Under the pieces are notes generated by a model. The model was not told where the DNA came from, did no database searches, and saw only the letters and a program-made list of their open reading frames with translations. Shown here piece after piece: positions 19,206 to 29,213 of a stretch of DNA of 64,000 nt. Position 1 is the stretch's first letter; each line of letters opens with the position of its first letter. Origin of the DNA: Ketobacter sp. MCCC 1A13808 (GTDB lineage: Bacteria; Pseudomonadota; Gammaproteobacteria; Pseudomonadales; Ketobacteraceae); assembly GCF_009746715.1 (NCBI RefSeq), contig NZ_VRKW01000002.1, forward strand, positions 124,001-188,000, given 5' to 3'. Both the position numbers and the translations under genes were made by a program.

Positions 19206-19243
19206 CGCCGGACGCAGCTGATTTTATGCAGTTGCACCCGGCG
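19206..19243 (+). terminator. Hairpin downstream of leuA
   Basis: Inverted repeat CGCCGG (19206-19211) / CCGGCG (19238-19243) outside, GCAGCTG / CAGTTGC inside with a two-base internal mismatch and an 8-nt loop, preceded by an A-run and followed by a short TTTAACG. Plausible factor-independent terminator 120 bases after the leuA stop. The rest of the 19086-19413 spacer holds no gene; it must contain the promoter for the lipoprotein, but no convincing -35/-10 pair was picked out. Confidence 0.6.
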
Positions 19244-19413
19244 TTTAACGCTTTAACGCTCTCATCATATTATTTCCCCTCCCAGCCTCTCCCGAATTCC
19301 CCGTTTGTTAACGCTCCCTCTGTCTCTATTAGCCGAATACGACTATTCAACCGTAGCCTGAATGTGCAGGCTTATCTCATTTACAACTGATCCGTAGGAA
19401 AAGGTAAACCCAG

Positions 19414-21768
19414 ATGGAATTTCGCAACACCCTGGCCATGACGGCCTCTGCATTACTGATCACACTCACCGGCTGTGGCGGAGGCGGCGGTGGCGGCGCA
19501 CCCGCAGAACAACCCAGAGCACCGGCAACCCCCACAACACTACCGATATTTTTGCAAAGCCAGATCGATAAGTGTTCGTTTGTTGAAAACGGAGCACCGG
19601 TTGCTTTGGCTGGCTACAGCGGCACCCTGAGCGCAGTCACTGAGCTGAACTGTGCCGATACCCAATTCGCCAATTTTGATGAAATTGAGCTGTTAAGCGG
19701 AATGACTGCACTTCGCCTGACCAACGCCAATCTCACCAGTGTTGATGCGCTGCAAGGCCTGACTCAGTTAACCGTGCTGGATGTATCCAATAACGCACTC
19801 ACCGACCTGACGACGATCAGCAACCTGATGTCGTTGCAAAACCTGAATCTGGCCAACAACAACATTGCCGACCTGTCGCCACTCACAGCCTTGCTGGCAC
19901 TGACTGAACTGCGCCTGAGTGGTAACGAACTGTTAGAGTGTCCTGATGTTTTCAATCTGAAAGCCATCATCGAAAGTACCGGCACCGGCAATGTGATCAT
20001 TCCGGCACAGTGCGGCGTTAGCTTGACGCTGAGAGACAGCAGTGTTCCCGACTTAGTGATTAACAATGCCCTGGAAGAAACACCCTACGATCGAGTCCAG
20101 TTTGTTGCGCCCTATATCGAACAGAATGTTGCATTGTTTGTGGTAGGTGAAGATTTAAAAGTGCAGTTGAATTCTGCTGAAGGCCCGAGGAGTGTTACTT
20201 TTACCGGATGGTTTACTGATAGAGAGAATACTGTTGCCACTTTTGGATTTGCTGGGGATAAGGAATATACGTTTCGTGAACTTCAGGATTTAGTTGGACT
20301 GAGTACTGCGCTGACAGAGATGGATGATGTGTTTGAGGGCACCAGTAATGCCGATATTGTTTATGGGTTGGGTGGCAACGATGTCATTTTTGGAAACAAC
20401 GGTGCTGATATCATTCAAGGCGGGAAAGGCGATGATATTATCTTTGGTCATTGGGGCTCGATAAATGACGATGGGAGCATTTCCATCAACACCCGCTCCG
20501 GAGAGAACGGGAAAGACATCATAATGTTCAATTTGGGTGACGGAAATGACACTGTTGCAGAGCACGAAATAATCACATCACATAGATCTATCCTTAAGTT
20601 CGGTACCGGAATTTCTGCCGACAATATTCAACTTTCACGGGTCGGCTATGATTTGAAGCTCTCGTTTACCAACAGCCCTACTGATTCCGTTACTATTTAT
20701 AATTGGTTTTTTGCCGATGGCTATACCATCGGATCCATCCAGTTCGGTGCTACCGAACCGGTTGATGCGAACACCTGGGTTATAAATAAAGGCTTTAGCT
20801 CGGCCAATGGTGAACCAATCGAAGGCTCACCAGGAGACGATACTATCAATGGTAGTGATGGCAACGATGTCATTTTTGGAAACAACGGTGCTGATATCAT
20901 TCAAGGCGGGAAAGGCGATGATATTATCTTTGGTCATTGGGGCTCGATAAATGACGATGGGAGCATTTCCATCAACACCAGCTCCGGAGAGAACGGGAAA
21001 GACATCATAATGTTCAATTTGGGTGACGGAAATGACACTGTTGCAGAGTACGAAATAATCACATCACATAGATCTATCCTTAAGTTCGGTACCGGAATTT
21101 CTGCCGACAATATTCAACTTTCACGGGTCGGCTATGATTTGAAGCTCTCGTTTACCAACAGCCCTACTGATTCCGTTACTATTTATAATTGGTTTTTTGC
21201 CGATGACTATACCATCGGATCCATCCAGTTCGGTGCTGCCGAACCGGTTGATGCGAACACCTGGGTTATAAATAAAGGCTTTAGCTCGGCCAATGGTGAA
21301 CCAATCGAAGGCTCACCAGGAGACGATACTATCAATGGTAGTGATGGCAACGATGTCATTTTTGGAAACAACGGTGCTGATATCATTCAAGGCGGGAAAG
21401 GCGATGATATTATCTTTGGTCATTGGGGCTCGATAAATGACGATGGGAGCATTTCCATCAACACCAGCTCCGGAGAGAACGGGAAAGACATCATAATGTT
21501 CAATTTGGGTGACGGAAATGACACTGTTGCAGAGCACGAAATAATCACATCACATAGATCTATCCTTAAGTTCGGTACCGGAATTTCTGCCGACAATATT
21601 CAACTTTCACGGGTCGGCTATGATTTGAAGCTCTCGTTTACCAACAGCCCTACTGATTCCGTTACTATTTATAATTGGTTTTTTGCCGATGACTATACCA
21701 TCGGATCCCTTCAATTCGAAGGCCAAGAACCCCTAGACGCAGTAACATTCGTCGAATCAAAAATGTAA
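19414..21768 (+). CDS. Lipoprotein with leucine-rich repeats and amplified RTX calcium-binding repeats
   Basis: 784 aa. A lipobox (TLTGC, Cys21) follows a signal peptide, then a Gly-run tether. Residues about 65-190 are internalin-like leucine-rich repeats (LTQLTVLDVSNNALTDLTTI). From about 315 onward three near-identical units follow, each with RTX nonapeptides (GGNDVIFGNNGADIIQGGKG) and a segment typical of haemolysin-type calcium-binding related domains (FGTGISADNIQLSRVGYDLK). The units repeat every 486 bp (162 codons), starting at 20374, 20860 and 21346; the third stops matching near 21708. Lipid anchor, LRR and calcium repeats suggest a surface or periplasmic binding/adhesion protein. 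No type I secretion genes are adjacent; the lipobox argues for Sec export. Confidence 0.85.
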   Translation: MEFRNTLAMTASALLITLTGCGGGGGGGAPAEQPRAPATPTTLPIFLQSQIDKCSFVENGAPVALAGYSGTLSAVTELNCADTQFANFDEIELLSGMTALRLTNANLTSVDALQGLTQLTVLDVSNNALTDLTTISNLMSLQNLNLANNNIADLSPLTALLALTELRLSGNELLECPDVFNLKAIIESTGTGNVIIPAQCGVSLTLRDSSVPDLVINNALEETPYDRVQFVAPYIEQNVALFVVGEDLKVQLNSAEGPRSVTFTGWFTDRENTVATFGFAGDKEYTFRELQDLVGLSTALTEMDDVFEGTSNADIVYGLGGNDVIFGNNGADIIQGGKGDDIIFGHWGSINDDGSISINTRSGENGKDIIMFNLGDGNDTVAEHEIITSHRSILKFGTGISADNIQLSRVGYDLKLSFTNSPTDSVTIYNWFFADGYTIGSIQFGATEPVDANTWVINKGFSSANGEPIEGSPGDDTINGSDGNDVIFGNNGADIIQGGKGDDIIFGHWGSINDDGSISINTSSGENGKDIIMFNLGDGNDTVAEYEIITSHRSILKFGTGISADNIQLSRVGYDLKLSFTNSPTDSVTIYNWFFADDYTIGSIQFGAAEPVDANTWVINKGFSSANGEPIEGSPGDDTINGSDGNDVIFGNNGADIIQGGKGDDIIFGHWGSINDDGSISINTSSGENGKDIIMFNLGDGNDTVAEHEIITSHRSILKFGTGISADNIQLSRVGYDLKLSFTNSPTDSVTIYNWFFADDYTIGSLQFEGQEPLDAVTFVESKM
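20374..21708 (+). repeat. Three tandem copies (last partial) of a 486-bp coding repeat
   Basis: Copies begin at 20374, 20860 and 21346. Only a handful of single-base differences were noted by eye (for example Arg/Ser in the NTR/S-SGEN position, GAGCAC versus GAGTAC, GGCTAT versus GACTAT, GCTACC versus GCTGCC). The period is an exact multiple of three, so copy-number change keeps the frame. Near-identity at the DNA level, silent sites included, points to recent duplication or gene conversion. Confidence 0.95.
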
Positions 21769-21797
21769 CTGCACAACTTAAAATCTTCACAACCAAA

Positions 21798-21827
21798 AAG
21801 GCCGGTGCTCTTACGAACACCGGCCTT
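21798..21827. terminator. Bidirectional terminator between RTX gene and glyA
   Basis: Perfect 10-bp stem AAGGCCGGTG (21798-21807) and CACCGGCCTT (21818-21827) with a 10-nt loop, with an A-run on the left and T-rich sequence on the right. It lies between two convergent stop codons (21768 and 21857), so it can serve both strands. Confidence 0.9.
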
Positions 21828-21856
21828 TCCTTTGCCACATTCTAAAACTCAAACGA

Positions 21857-23113
21857 TCACTTCCCGTAAACAGGAAACCTAGCACAAACCGCTTTCACTT
21901 TTTCACGCACTTCCGCAATCAGTGCCTCGTTTTCCAGATCTGCCAGAATATCGCACATCCAGCCCGCCAGCTCCTTCACTTCTGTTTCGCCAAAACCACG
22001 ACGAGTCACTGCCGGAGTTCCTATCCGCAAACCACTGGTGACAAACGGCGAGCGTGGGTCATTCGGGACGGCGTTTTTATTAACAGTGATAAACGCTTTG
22101 CCTAACGCTGCATCGGCGTCTTTACCGGTAATGTCCTGCTTGATCAGAGACAGCAGGAACAAGTGGTTGTCGGTGCCATCAGATATCACATCATAGCCGC
22201 GCTCAACAAACACCTGCGCCATCGTTTTTGCGTTGACGACCACTTGTTTTTGATAGGTTTTGAATTCGTCGCTCATGGCTTCTTTAAAGCACACGGCTTT
22301 GGCGGCGATGACGTGCATTAAGGGGCCGCCCTGCCCGCCCGGAAATACCGCTGAGTTCAGTTTCTTTTCCAGATCCGGATTGGCTTTCGCCAGGATCAGA
22401 CCGGCGCGGGGGCCGCCCAGGGTTTTGTGTGTGGTGGTGGTGGTAACGTCCGCTATTTGCACGGGGTTTGGATAAACTCCGGCAGCCACCAATCCGGCCA
22501 CGTGTGCCATGTCGACCATCAGATAGGCACCTACCTCATCGGCGATATCACGGAATTTTTGCCAGTCCATAATGCGGGAATAAGCGGAAAAGCCAGCCAG
22601 AATCATTTTCGGTTTGTGTTCACGGGCCAGTTGCGCCACTTGCTCGTAATCCACTTCGCCGGTGGCGTGGTCCAGTCCGTACTGAACAGCGTTATACATT
22701 TTGCCAGAGAAGTTGACTTTAGCACCGTGCGTCAGGTGGCCACCTTCCGCCAGGCTCATACCCAACACAGTGTCGCCGGGGTTCAGCAACGCCATATAAA
22801 CGGCGGCGTTGGCCTGGGAGCCGGAGTGTGGCTGCACGTTGGCGTAATCGGCACCGAACAGCTCTTTGGCACGGTCGATAGCCAGTTGCTCGGCAATATC
22901 CACGTATTCACAGCCGCCGTAATAGCGCTTGCCGGGGTAACCTTCCGCGTATTTGTTGGTGAGCGCAGAGCCCTGAGCCTGCATGACCCGGGGGCTGGTG
23001 TAGTTTTCTGAGGCGATGAGTTCAATGTGCTGTTCCTGGCGCTGCTTTTCAGCTTCCATGGCTTCCCACAGTTCGGGATCAAAATCGGCAATATTCATAT
23101 CGGCTGAAAACAT
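21857..23113 (-). CDS. glyA: Serine hydroxymethyltransferase
   Basis: 418 aa from the ATG at 23113, which has GAGGAA just upstream; an open frame to 23248 adds 45 residues without similarity and is rejected. Motifs: [15 protein letters not shown], the PLP-lysine region [16 protein letters not shown] (reads [16 protein letters not shown] here), and [16 protein letters not shown]. It interconverts serine and glycine, charging tetrahydrofolate with a one-carbon unit. It lies 178 bases after the MscK-like gene on the same strand. No glycine riboswitch was recognised upstream. Confidence 0.97.
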   Translation of the reverse strand: MFSADMNIADFDPELWEAMEAEKQRQEQHIELIASENYTSPRVMQAQGSALTNKYAEGYPGKRYYGGCEYVDIAEQLAIDRAKELFGADYANVQPHSGSQANAAVYMALLNPGDTVLGMSLAEGGHLTHGAKVNFSGKMYNAVQYGLDHATGEVDYEQVAQLAREHKPKMILAGFSAYSRIMDWQKFRDIADEVGAYLMVDMAHVAGLVAAGVYPNPVQIADVTTTTTHKTLGGPRAGLILAKANPDLEKKLNSAVFPGGQGGPLMHVIAAKAVCFKEAMSDEFKTYQKQVVVNAKTMAQVFVERGYDVISDGTDNHLFLLSLIKQDITGKDADAALGKAFITVNKNAVPNDPRSPFVTSGLRIGTPAVTRRGFGETEVKELAGWMCDILADLENEALIAEVREKVKAVCARFPVYGK

Positions 23114-23291
23114 ACTGGTTCCTCGCGGCGTTCCGGATCGCTTATTGAATGCCCCAACCAACCGACAGGGACACTGGCTTAAATAAGGGCGGTATTGTAC
23201 ATAAAACCCCTGCCGACGGCACATGAAAGTCCCGCCGATTACCATCAATTTTGTTCACTTTACATAGCAGCCGATGCGAATACTAAGGGGC

Positions 23292-26200
23292 TTAGCTATT
23301 CTGGCCGGCCCCTTTCCCGGGCTCGTCTCCGGGTTGCTGGAACGCTTTGGTCCCCGTTACCGCGGCCACGTCCTTTACATGCAAATCCAATTGCGGGAAG
23401 GCAATCTCGATGCCTGCTTGCTTGAAACGCAAATCCACTTCTGTGTTCAGATTATGCAAAAGTGGCAGCCGATTACCGAATTTAGCAACAAATACCCGCA
23501 GCTCAAAATTCAGGGTGCTATCCCCAAAGCCCAGGAAAAAGGCCGATGGAGCAGGCTCGTTCAGCACGTCCTCGTGCTGTTTGGCGATGTCCAGAAGTAA
23601 CCGGGTGACCAGCTTGGTATCGGAGCCATAGGCCACTCCCACCTTCAACACCAGCCGGGTGGTGGTATCACTTAATGTCCAGTTGATGAACTGATTCGTC
23701 ACAAAGGTTTTGTTGGGAATGATCAGCTCTTTCATATCCCAATCGGTGATCGTCGTTGCACGCATATTGATTTTATAAACCGTGCCGCTCAGATCATTAA
23801 TTGTCACTGTATCGCCGATTCTGATCGGTCGTTCATATAAGATGATCAAACCGGAGATAAAGTTCGCAAAGATTTCTTGCAGGCCAAAGCCCAAACCGAC
23901 ACCCAGCGCCGCCACCAGCCAGCCCAACTTACTCCAATCCAGACCCAGTTGACTGGAGGCGACCATGATCCCGGCGGCAATGACCAAATACCGCGCCGTT
24001 GACGTAATGGCAAAACGAACACCCTGATCAACACTGAAACGCTGAAGAATCATAACCTCGATCAGGCCCGGCAGGTTCTTTACGCCGATATAGGTCAACG
24101 CCAGCACTAAGAAGGTAATTAAGATCGTGCCCAAAGCGACCTTGTGAATTTCGGTGCCCATATCGGTTTCAGTGGTATAACTCCACAGAGTAATTTCCTG
24201 AAAGATCTGTGCGGCCTGGATAAAGTCGCTCCACACCCAATAACATACCAATATAAACAAGGAACAGGAAAACACCCGCAACAAAGCCCGATTCTGTTCG
24301 CTGATAGTGGACACGTCCAACTTGGGCATTTCAATCTCAGGAATTGCCTCACCACTGCTCTTACTGGCTTCCTGTTGCTCCTTGGCTTTGCGTATCGCAT
24401 CACGCTTTTCGATTGCCCGTCGGTAAGCCAACTTGCGCTCCACTACGGAAAACCAGCGATGCAGCACCTGATCCAGTATCAGTATCAAAAAACCCAGCAT
24501 AAACGAATAGAACAACAGCACCATCAACTCCATCGCGCTGAAGCTGTAACCCTGGAATGAAAGCGCCAACAAGGCAGCAGGCATTAAAATTGCCAACCAG
24601 AACACAGGCTTGTTCCAGCGCTGAAACCAACTGGCAGGCCCCTCAGCTCCGTGCTTGAAAATCCCCTGCTTGGGATTGAATAATTTGAGGTTAAACAGAA
24701 ACAGGAAGAACACCGTCATTAGGAAAGAGGCTCTTCCCAGAACTCCGGAGTGGAAGTCGTCCCCTTCACGCCACACCACCACAAACACAAACGACCATGG
24801 CAACTGTAAATAAAGCAGTGGCAGGTACCGTTTTAAGGCTGTCACCCCGTGCGCACGCCACTGAAAATGTTCCAACGCCAGGCCGTGTCTACGGCATAGC
24901 TGACGAATCAGTTCAAAAAAGAAAAACCACCGCGCGATCAACAATATGGCTTTACCGATACCATCGGTGAACAAAGACGCTTGCGGGTTTAGCACCAGCG
25001 GGAACCCCAGCACCGCTAGTAAGACCGGGATAGGGAGAGCCATATAAACGGTGATTAGCAGCGCTTCCAAGGTATAGCGGAACTTATCTTTCGTGACATT
25101 ACCGACTCTTTCCTGCAGCCGCTCCAGCCGGACACGCAGGCGCTTTCGGGTGATAACACCGATAATGGTCATCACCACCAAACCCAACAACGGCAACACC
25201 GGTTTTACCAGGACCTCATACCAGATCCGCAGAGGCTCACTCCACTTATGCTCCTGAATAAACCAGATCACGCTGCCAGGGACCATTCTGAACCATTTCA
25301 GATTCAGCGGAGTGGCGCTTTTGCGCCAGAACAGTTCCTTGTTTAACAGCTCATAGAAATCCGTCCGTTCTTCATATTGATCTTCATAAAGAATTTCCAG
25401 ATTGGTCAAACCCACCACGTAGTCTGCATTGACCTGCACCAGCTTGTTGAGGGTTTCTGCCCGCAAGCTATAGATCTTATACAGGTCTGAATCTGCCAAC
25501 TGGCGAAATTTGGAATCAATTTTGGACTCATCCAGTTGCTGTGCGATGAGTTGCTTGCGTGACGTTTCGGTGCGTACCTGATGCAATTTTTCATCGAGCC
25601 GGAACTGGCGCAGTCGTGCCTTGGATATCTCGGTAGATAATCCTTCATCGTTTTCATGCTCACGAATCTTAACTTGCAGCACCTGCCTCTGCCGCAACAA
25701 ATAGTCGTCGACGTATTGATAAAAATCCGTCAATTCAAGTTGCTGTTTCGCTAGCTCGGCGCGGTATTTAACTTCCTGTAGTTCCTGCTTACCATCCGCG
25801 AGCCGGTCAGATGCACTGGTTAGGCTTTCAGTAACGGAGACCAGTAACTGATTGAGCTTTCTATTTTCCTTTTGTTCGTTCACCAACACCTTGGGAACTT
25901 CGTTATAGTGGCGGCTCAGCTCCACCAGGCTGTCTTTCTGTTGATCAACGCTGTTCAGGCGCATCTCATCGCGCTTTTCGCGCAGCACTTCCAATGCCGA
26001 CTTGATCATATCCAGCTGTAGTAATAAAAGATCGCGGTTCACCGTGTGCAGTTCCAATAGCCGCTGATATCCCTCCAACCGGTTTTGCGCCAGACTCTTG
26101 CGAAGCTCGGCATTATTAATCTGCTGCTTCACAACCGCCACCTGCATGGTTTTTAATGACGAATTTTTATTACTGGATTCAAGCTCTTTCAACCTATCCT

Positions 26201-26744
26201 TGGCTGCCTGTTCATCTCGCTGTGCTTCCTGCACATCCGACCTGGCCTTGCTTGGCAAAGCCTGCTGATCTCCGATGTTCTCAAGCACGAACGACAGGCT
26301 TTGCTGCAAGGCACGGGCCTGGTTGTCGAGCAGGCTTATTGCTTTATCCAGCGCGGTCTGAGAGTCCGGAATGGGCTTTTCACCATTCGCCGCCCCCTGT
26401 TCCAGACGCCGAATTTCCAGACGCAATTGATCCGCCAACTGCGGCGCACCCTGGATTTCCAGATTCAGCTCTACGCGCTTTTGCTTAAGTTTGCTTTCCT
26501 GCTTTTCCAGGCGCTCCAGCTCATTTCCCAGTTGTTCCAATTCTTTACTGAGCGCATCGGTTTTGGAAGGTTCAGGTGCACTCTTCGTATCCAGCCCCAA
26601 TGGCGCTGAATAGACGAAACCGGCGCCCAGCGCCCAAACTGTGATGACGCAAAAGGCCAGCCACTTCCACCCTGCAAATCCTGTGTTCACAAATGCTCCT
26701 AAATCAACCATCCAAAGCCCCGCGATGGCAGGGCTCAAGCTCAT
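23292..26744 (-). CDS. mscK: MscK/KefA-type mechanosensitive channel
   Basis: 1150 aa, the size of E. coli MscK. An N-terminal hydrophobic signal (about 27-46) is followed by a long periplasmic coiled-coil region (about 60-480) rich in Lys/Glu/Gln/Leu, then about eleven membrane helices. The C-terminal MscS core shows WLVAALGVGLGFGLQEIFAN (pore-helix glycine pattern), FISGLIILYERPIRIGDTV and the cytoplasmic beta domain. It should open on hypo-osmotic stress to release solutes. TrkH near the left edge also affects potassium balance but is not linked in an operon. A start at MVDLGAFV (residue 12) is possible. Confidence 0.9.
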   Translation of the reverse strand: MSLSPAIAGLWMVDLGAFVNTGFAGWKWLAFCVITVWALGAGFVYSAPLGLDTKSAPEPSKTDALSKELEQLGNELERLEKQESKLKQKRVELNLEIQGAPQLADQLRLEIRRLEQGAANGEKPIPDSQTALDKAISLLDNQARALQQSLSFVLENIGDQQALPSKARSDVQEAQRDEQAAKDRLKELESSNKNSSLKTMQVAVVKQQINNAELRKSLAQNRLEGYQRLLELHTVNRDLLLLQLDMIKSALEVLREKRDEMRLNSVDQQKDSLVELSRHYNEVPKVLVNEQKENRKLNQLLVSVTESLTSASDRLADGKQELQEVKYRAELAKQQLELTDFYQYVDDYLLRQRQVLQVKIREHENDEGLSTEISKARLRQFRLDEKLHQVRTETSRKQLIAQQLDESKIDSKFRQLADSDLYKIYSLRAETLNKLVQVNADYVVGLTNLEILYEDQYEERTDFYELLNKELFWRKSATPLNLKWFRMVPGSVIWFIQEHKWSEPLRIWYEVLVKPVLPLLGLVVMTIIGVITRKRLRVRLERLQERVGNVTKDKFRYTLEALLITVYMALPIPVLLAVLGFPLVLNPQASLFTDGIGKAILLIARWFFFFELIRQLCRRHGLALEHFQWRAHGVTALKRYLPLLYLQLPWSFVFVVVWREGDDFHSGVLGRASFLMTVFFLFLFNLKLFNPKQGIFKHGAEGPASWFQRWNKPVFWLAILMPAALLALSFQGYSFSAMELMVLLFYSFMLGFLILILDQVLHRWFSVVERKLAYRRAIEKRDAIRKAKEQQEASKSSGEAIPEIEMPKLDVSTISEQNRALLRVFSCSLFILVCYWVWSDFIQAAQIFQEITLWSYTTETDMGTEIHKVALGTILITFLVLALTYIGVKNLPGLIEVMILQRFSVDQGVRFAITSTARYLVIAAGIMVASSQLGLDWSKLGWLVAALGVGLGFGLQEIFANFISGLIILYERPIRIGDTVTINDLSGTVYKINMRATTITDWDMKELIIPNKTFVTNQFINWTLSDTTTRLVLKVGVAYGSDTKLVTRLLLDIAKQHEDVLNEPAPSAFFLGFGDSTLNFELRVFVAKFGNRLPLLHNLNTEVDLRFKQAGIEIAFPQLDLHVKDVAAVTGTKAFQQPGDEPGKGAGQNS

Positions 26745-26868
26745 TCTTACCGGGACTTTAGCGACTACTTATTCTACTACTCCCCGGGCTCTGACCTGGT
26801 TTGCATCAGCGCCCCAATTGGGTTAGCGTAGCGCCCAACCACAGACTCACACAAAAACTATTTATCCT

Positions 26869-28539
26869 ATGGCGCAATATATATACACCATGAACCGGGT
26901 ATCCAAAGTGGTACCCCCGAAACGTCAGATCATCAAAGACATTTCCCTATCCTTCTTTCCCGGAGCCAAAATCGGCGTCCTCGGATTGAATGGCGCGGGC
27001 AAATCCACAGTGCTGCGCATTATGGCAGGAGTCGACAAAGAGTTCGACGGGGAAGCACGACCTGCCAGCGGTATTAATATCGGTTATTTGCCCCAGGAAC
27101 CCGAACTGGATCTGAGCAAAGATGTCCGCGGTAACGTCGAAGACGGCGTACGGGAAATTAAAGACGTACTGGCGCGATTTGATGAAATCAGCATGAAGTT
27201 CGCAGAACCAATGTCTGATGACGAAATGAACAGCTTGTTGGAAGAGCAAGCGGAGTTACAAAATAAAATCGACGCCAACAATGGCTGGGATATTGACCGT
27301 AGCCTGGAGATTGCCGCCGACGCGCTGCGCCTGCCACCCTGGGAAGCCGATGTCAGCAAGCTGTCGGGTGGTGAGAAGCGCCGCGTCGCCCTGTGTCGCC
27401 TGCTGCTGTCCAGCCCGGATATGTTGTTGCTGGACGAGCCTACCAACCACCTGGATGCCGAATCCGTTGGTTGGCTGGAACGCTTCCTCCATGACTATAA
27501 AGGCACCGTAGTCGCCATTACCCATGATCGCTATTTCCTGGATAACGCAGCCGAATGGATTTTGGAGCTGGACCGCGGTCACGGCATCCCCTGGAAAGGC
27601 AACTACAGCTCCTGGCTGGAACAAAAGGAAGCGCGACTGGCCCAGGAATCCAAGCAGGAAGCGTCACGCCAGAAAGCCATGCAGGCGGAGCTGGAATGGG
27701 TTCGTTCCAACGCCAAAGGACGCCAGTCAAAAAGCAAAGCCCGCCTGGCCCGCTTTGAAGAACTCAGCAGCCAGGAATCACAAAAGCGAAACGAAACCCA
27801 GGAACTCTTTATTCCGGTAGCAGAACGCCTGGGCGATGATGTCATCGAGTTTCGCAATGTCACTAAATCATTCGGCGATCGCGTACTGTATGAAGACCTC
27901 AGCTACACCATCCCCAAAGGTGCCATCGTCGGCATTATCGGCCCCAACGGCGCCGGTAAAACCACCCTGTTCCGCATGATCGTCGGCGAAGAAAAACCAG
28001 AGCGAGGTGAAGTCCATATCGGCAGCACTGTTGACCTGGCTTACGTAGATCAATCCCGTGACGATCTGGACGGCAGCAAAACCGTTTGGGAAGAGGTGTC
28101 GGACGGGCTAGACGTGATCAAAGTCGGCTCTTTTGAGATGCCCTCCCGTTCCTATGTCGGCCGTTTCAACTTCAAAGGTTCGGACCAGCAAAAACGCGTT
28201 GGCGAGTTGTCCGGTGGTGAGCGCAACCGCTTGCACCTGGCCAAATTACTGCGCAAAGGCGGCAATGTATTGCTGCTGGATGAGCCCACCAACGACCTGG
28301 ACGTAGAAACACTGCGAGCGTTGGAAGAAGCCTTGTTAACTTACGCCGGTACCGCGATCGTGATATCGCATGACCGCTGGTTTCTGGACCGGATCGCGAC
28401 GCACATCCTCGATTTTGAGGGCGAAGAAGGGGTCGAGTTCTATGAAGGCAACTTCACCGAATACGAAGCTTATAAGAAGAAAAAATACGGTGAGGAATCG
28501 ACTCAACCCAAACGCATTAAATACAAAAAGCTGCAATAG
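26869..28539 (+). CDS. ettA: Energy-dependent translational throttle protein EttA (ABC-F)
   Basis: 556 aa with two ABC domains. Walker A motifs: GLNGAGKST (about 39) and GPNGAGKTT (near 358); signatures LSGGEKRR and LSGGERNR; Walker B LLLDEPTNHLDA and LLLDEPTNDLDV. The N-terminus MAQYIYTMNRVSKVVPPKR and the linker with the arm region match EttA rather than other ABC-F paralogues. It binds the ribosomal E site and gates the first elongation steps according to ATP/ADP. It diverges from the MscK gene and is followed by a strong terminator. Confidence 0.96.
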   Translation: MAQYIYTMNRVSKVVPPKRQIIKDISLSFFPGAKIGVLGLNGAGKSTVLRIMAGVDKEFDGEARPASGINIGYLPQEPELDLSKDVRGNVEDGVREIKDVLARFDEISMKFAEPMSDDEMNSLLEEQAELQNKIDANNGWDIDRSLEIAADALRLPPWEADVSKLSGGEKRRVALCRLLLSSPDMLLLDEPTNHLDAESVGWLERFLHDYKGTVVAITHDRYFLDNAAEWILELDRGHGIPWKGNYSSWLEQKEARLAQESKQEASRQKAMQAELEWVRSNAKGRQSKSKARLARFEELSSQESQKRNETQELFIPVAERLGDDVIEFRNVTKSFGDRVLYEDLSYTIPKGAIVGIIGPNGAGKTTLFRMIVGEEKPERGEVHIGSTVDLAYVDQSRDDLDGSKTVWEEVSDGLDVIKVGSFEMPSRSYVGRFNFKGSDQQKRVGELSGGERNRLHLAKLLRKGGNVLLLDEPTNDLDVETLRALEEALLTYAGTAIVISHDRWFLDRIATHILDFEGEEGVEFYEGNFTEYEAYKKKKYGEESTQPKRIKYKKLQ

Positions 28540-28593
28540 ACAGCATCGTTGTCCACACGAATGTCGCCGTGTTGTAGCGTAAGCCTCACGACC

Positions 28594-28622
28594 AACAAAC
28601 CCCGCACTAAGCGGGGTTTGTT
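28594..28622. terminator. Terminator between ettA and PA3496-like gene
   Basis: Perfect 12-bp stem AACAAACCCCGC (28594-28605) and GCGGGGTTTGTT (28611-28622) with loop ACTAA, followed by TATTTATTC. It sits three bases from the convergent stop of the small gene at 28625 and likely works in both directions. Confidence 0.93.
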
Positions 28623-28624
28623 AT

Positions 28625-28837
28625 TTATTCGTCGTCGACATCCCAATCGTCATAGTCATCCAGGTCGTGTTTCAGACGCCGGTCTTCCATCAACGCTTCG
28701 ATCTTGCGCAGATAGTCGCCGGAACGCTTATTCCTGGCTTCCAGACGGTTTTCAATATCGCTATCAATACCATCCATCATGTCATCGTCAATGTCATCAA
28801 TGAAGGTACTGTCTTCAGATGTTGATGTTGTTCTCAT
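28625..28837 (-). CDS. Small acidic protein, PA3496-like
   Basis: 70 aa, very acidic. The C-terminal half (RSGDYLRKIEALMEDRRLKH, then DLDDYDDWDVDDE) has the charged-helix plus acidic-tail pattern of the PA3496 family of short gammaproteobacterial proteins, described as putative envelope-integrity or regulatory. GAGG lies 10-14 bases before the ATG. Convergent with ettA. The family assignment rests on pattern only. Confidence 0.65.
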   Translation of the reverse strand: MRTTSTSEDSTFIDDIDDDMMDGIDSDIENRLEARNKRSGDYLRKIEALMEDRRLKHDLDDYDDWDVDDE

Positions 28838-29213
28838 AACCCAATACCTCTACAGCTATTAAACTTCTACAGCGATTAAATCAGAGTTGTGAAAAAGTGC
28901 TCTGCCAATCCGATGGCGAATTATTCCCATAAAGCCGGCTGGCTTTCATCTTTTAATTATTAACGCAGCATCAAAAAATTTTATAGTTAATTTTTCATGT
29001 TTTTAGAGTTTTTTCCCATGAATCGTATCAGCGTTATGCAATAAATAACCAAGTACAAGGTTGTTTCACAACTTTACAAAAACATTGCGCTGACGGCTTG
29101 AATTTTTTGGGTTTTCGGCGTTTTATGAAAGTTTGGCTATGCGTAAAGTATGCGTCAAAGAAGTGACCACCCGCCCCGAACCCAAATAAACAAAAATCAC
29201 ATGAGCCCAGGCC
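28838..29213. other. 376-base spacer without a gene
   Basis: AT-rich divergent spacer between the PA3496-like gene and the PilZ gene, expected to hold both promoters. No RNA gene, repeat or convincing long frame was seen on either strand. Confidence 0.5.

Noticed and set aside
20374-21708. 486-bp repeats as an assembly duplication of a mobile element
   Set aside because: The repeat is in frame, lies wholly inside one coding region and encodes RTX units that naturally amplify; kept as genuine, though long reads should confirm.
22427-23011. 194-codon frame opposite glyA
   Set aside because: Entirely antisense to a conserved enzyme gene, no ribosome-binding site and no recognisable domain.
23114-23248. 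45-residue N-terminal extension of glyA
   Set aside because: GAGGAA precedes the ATG at 23113, the protein then has the normal 418-aa length, and the extension has no similarity.
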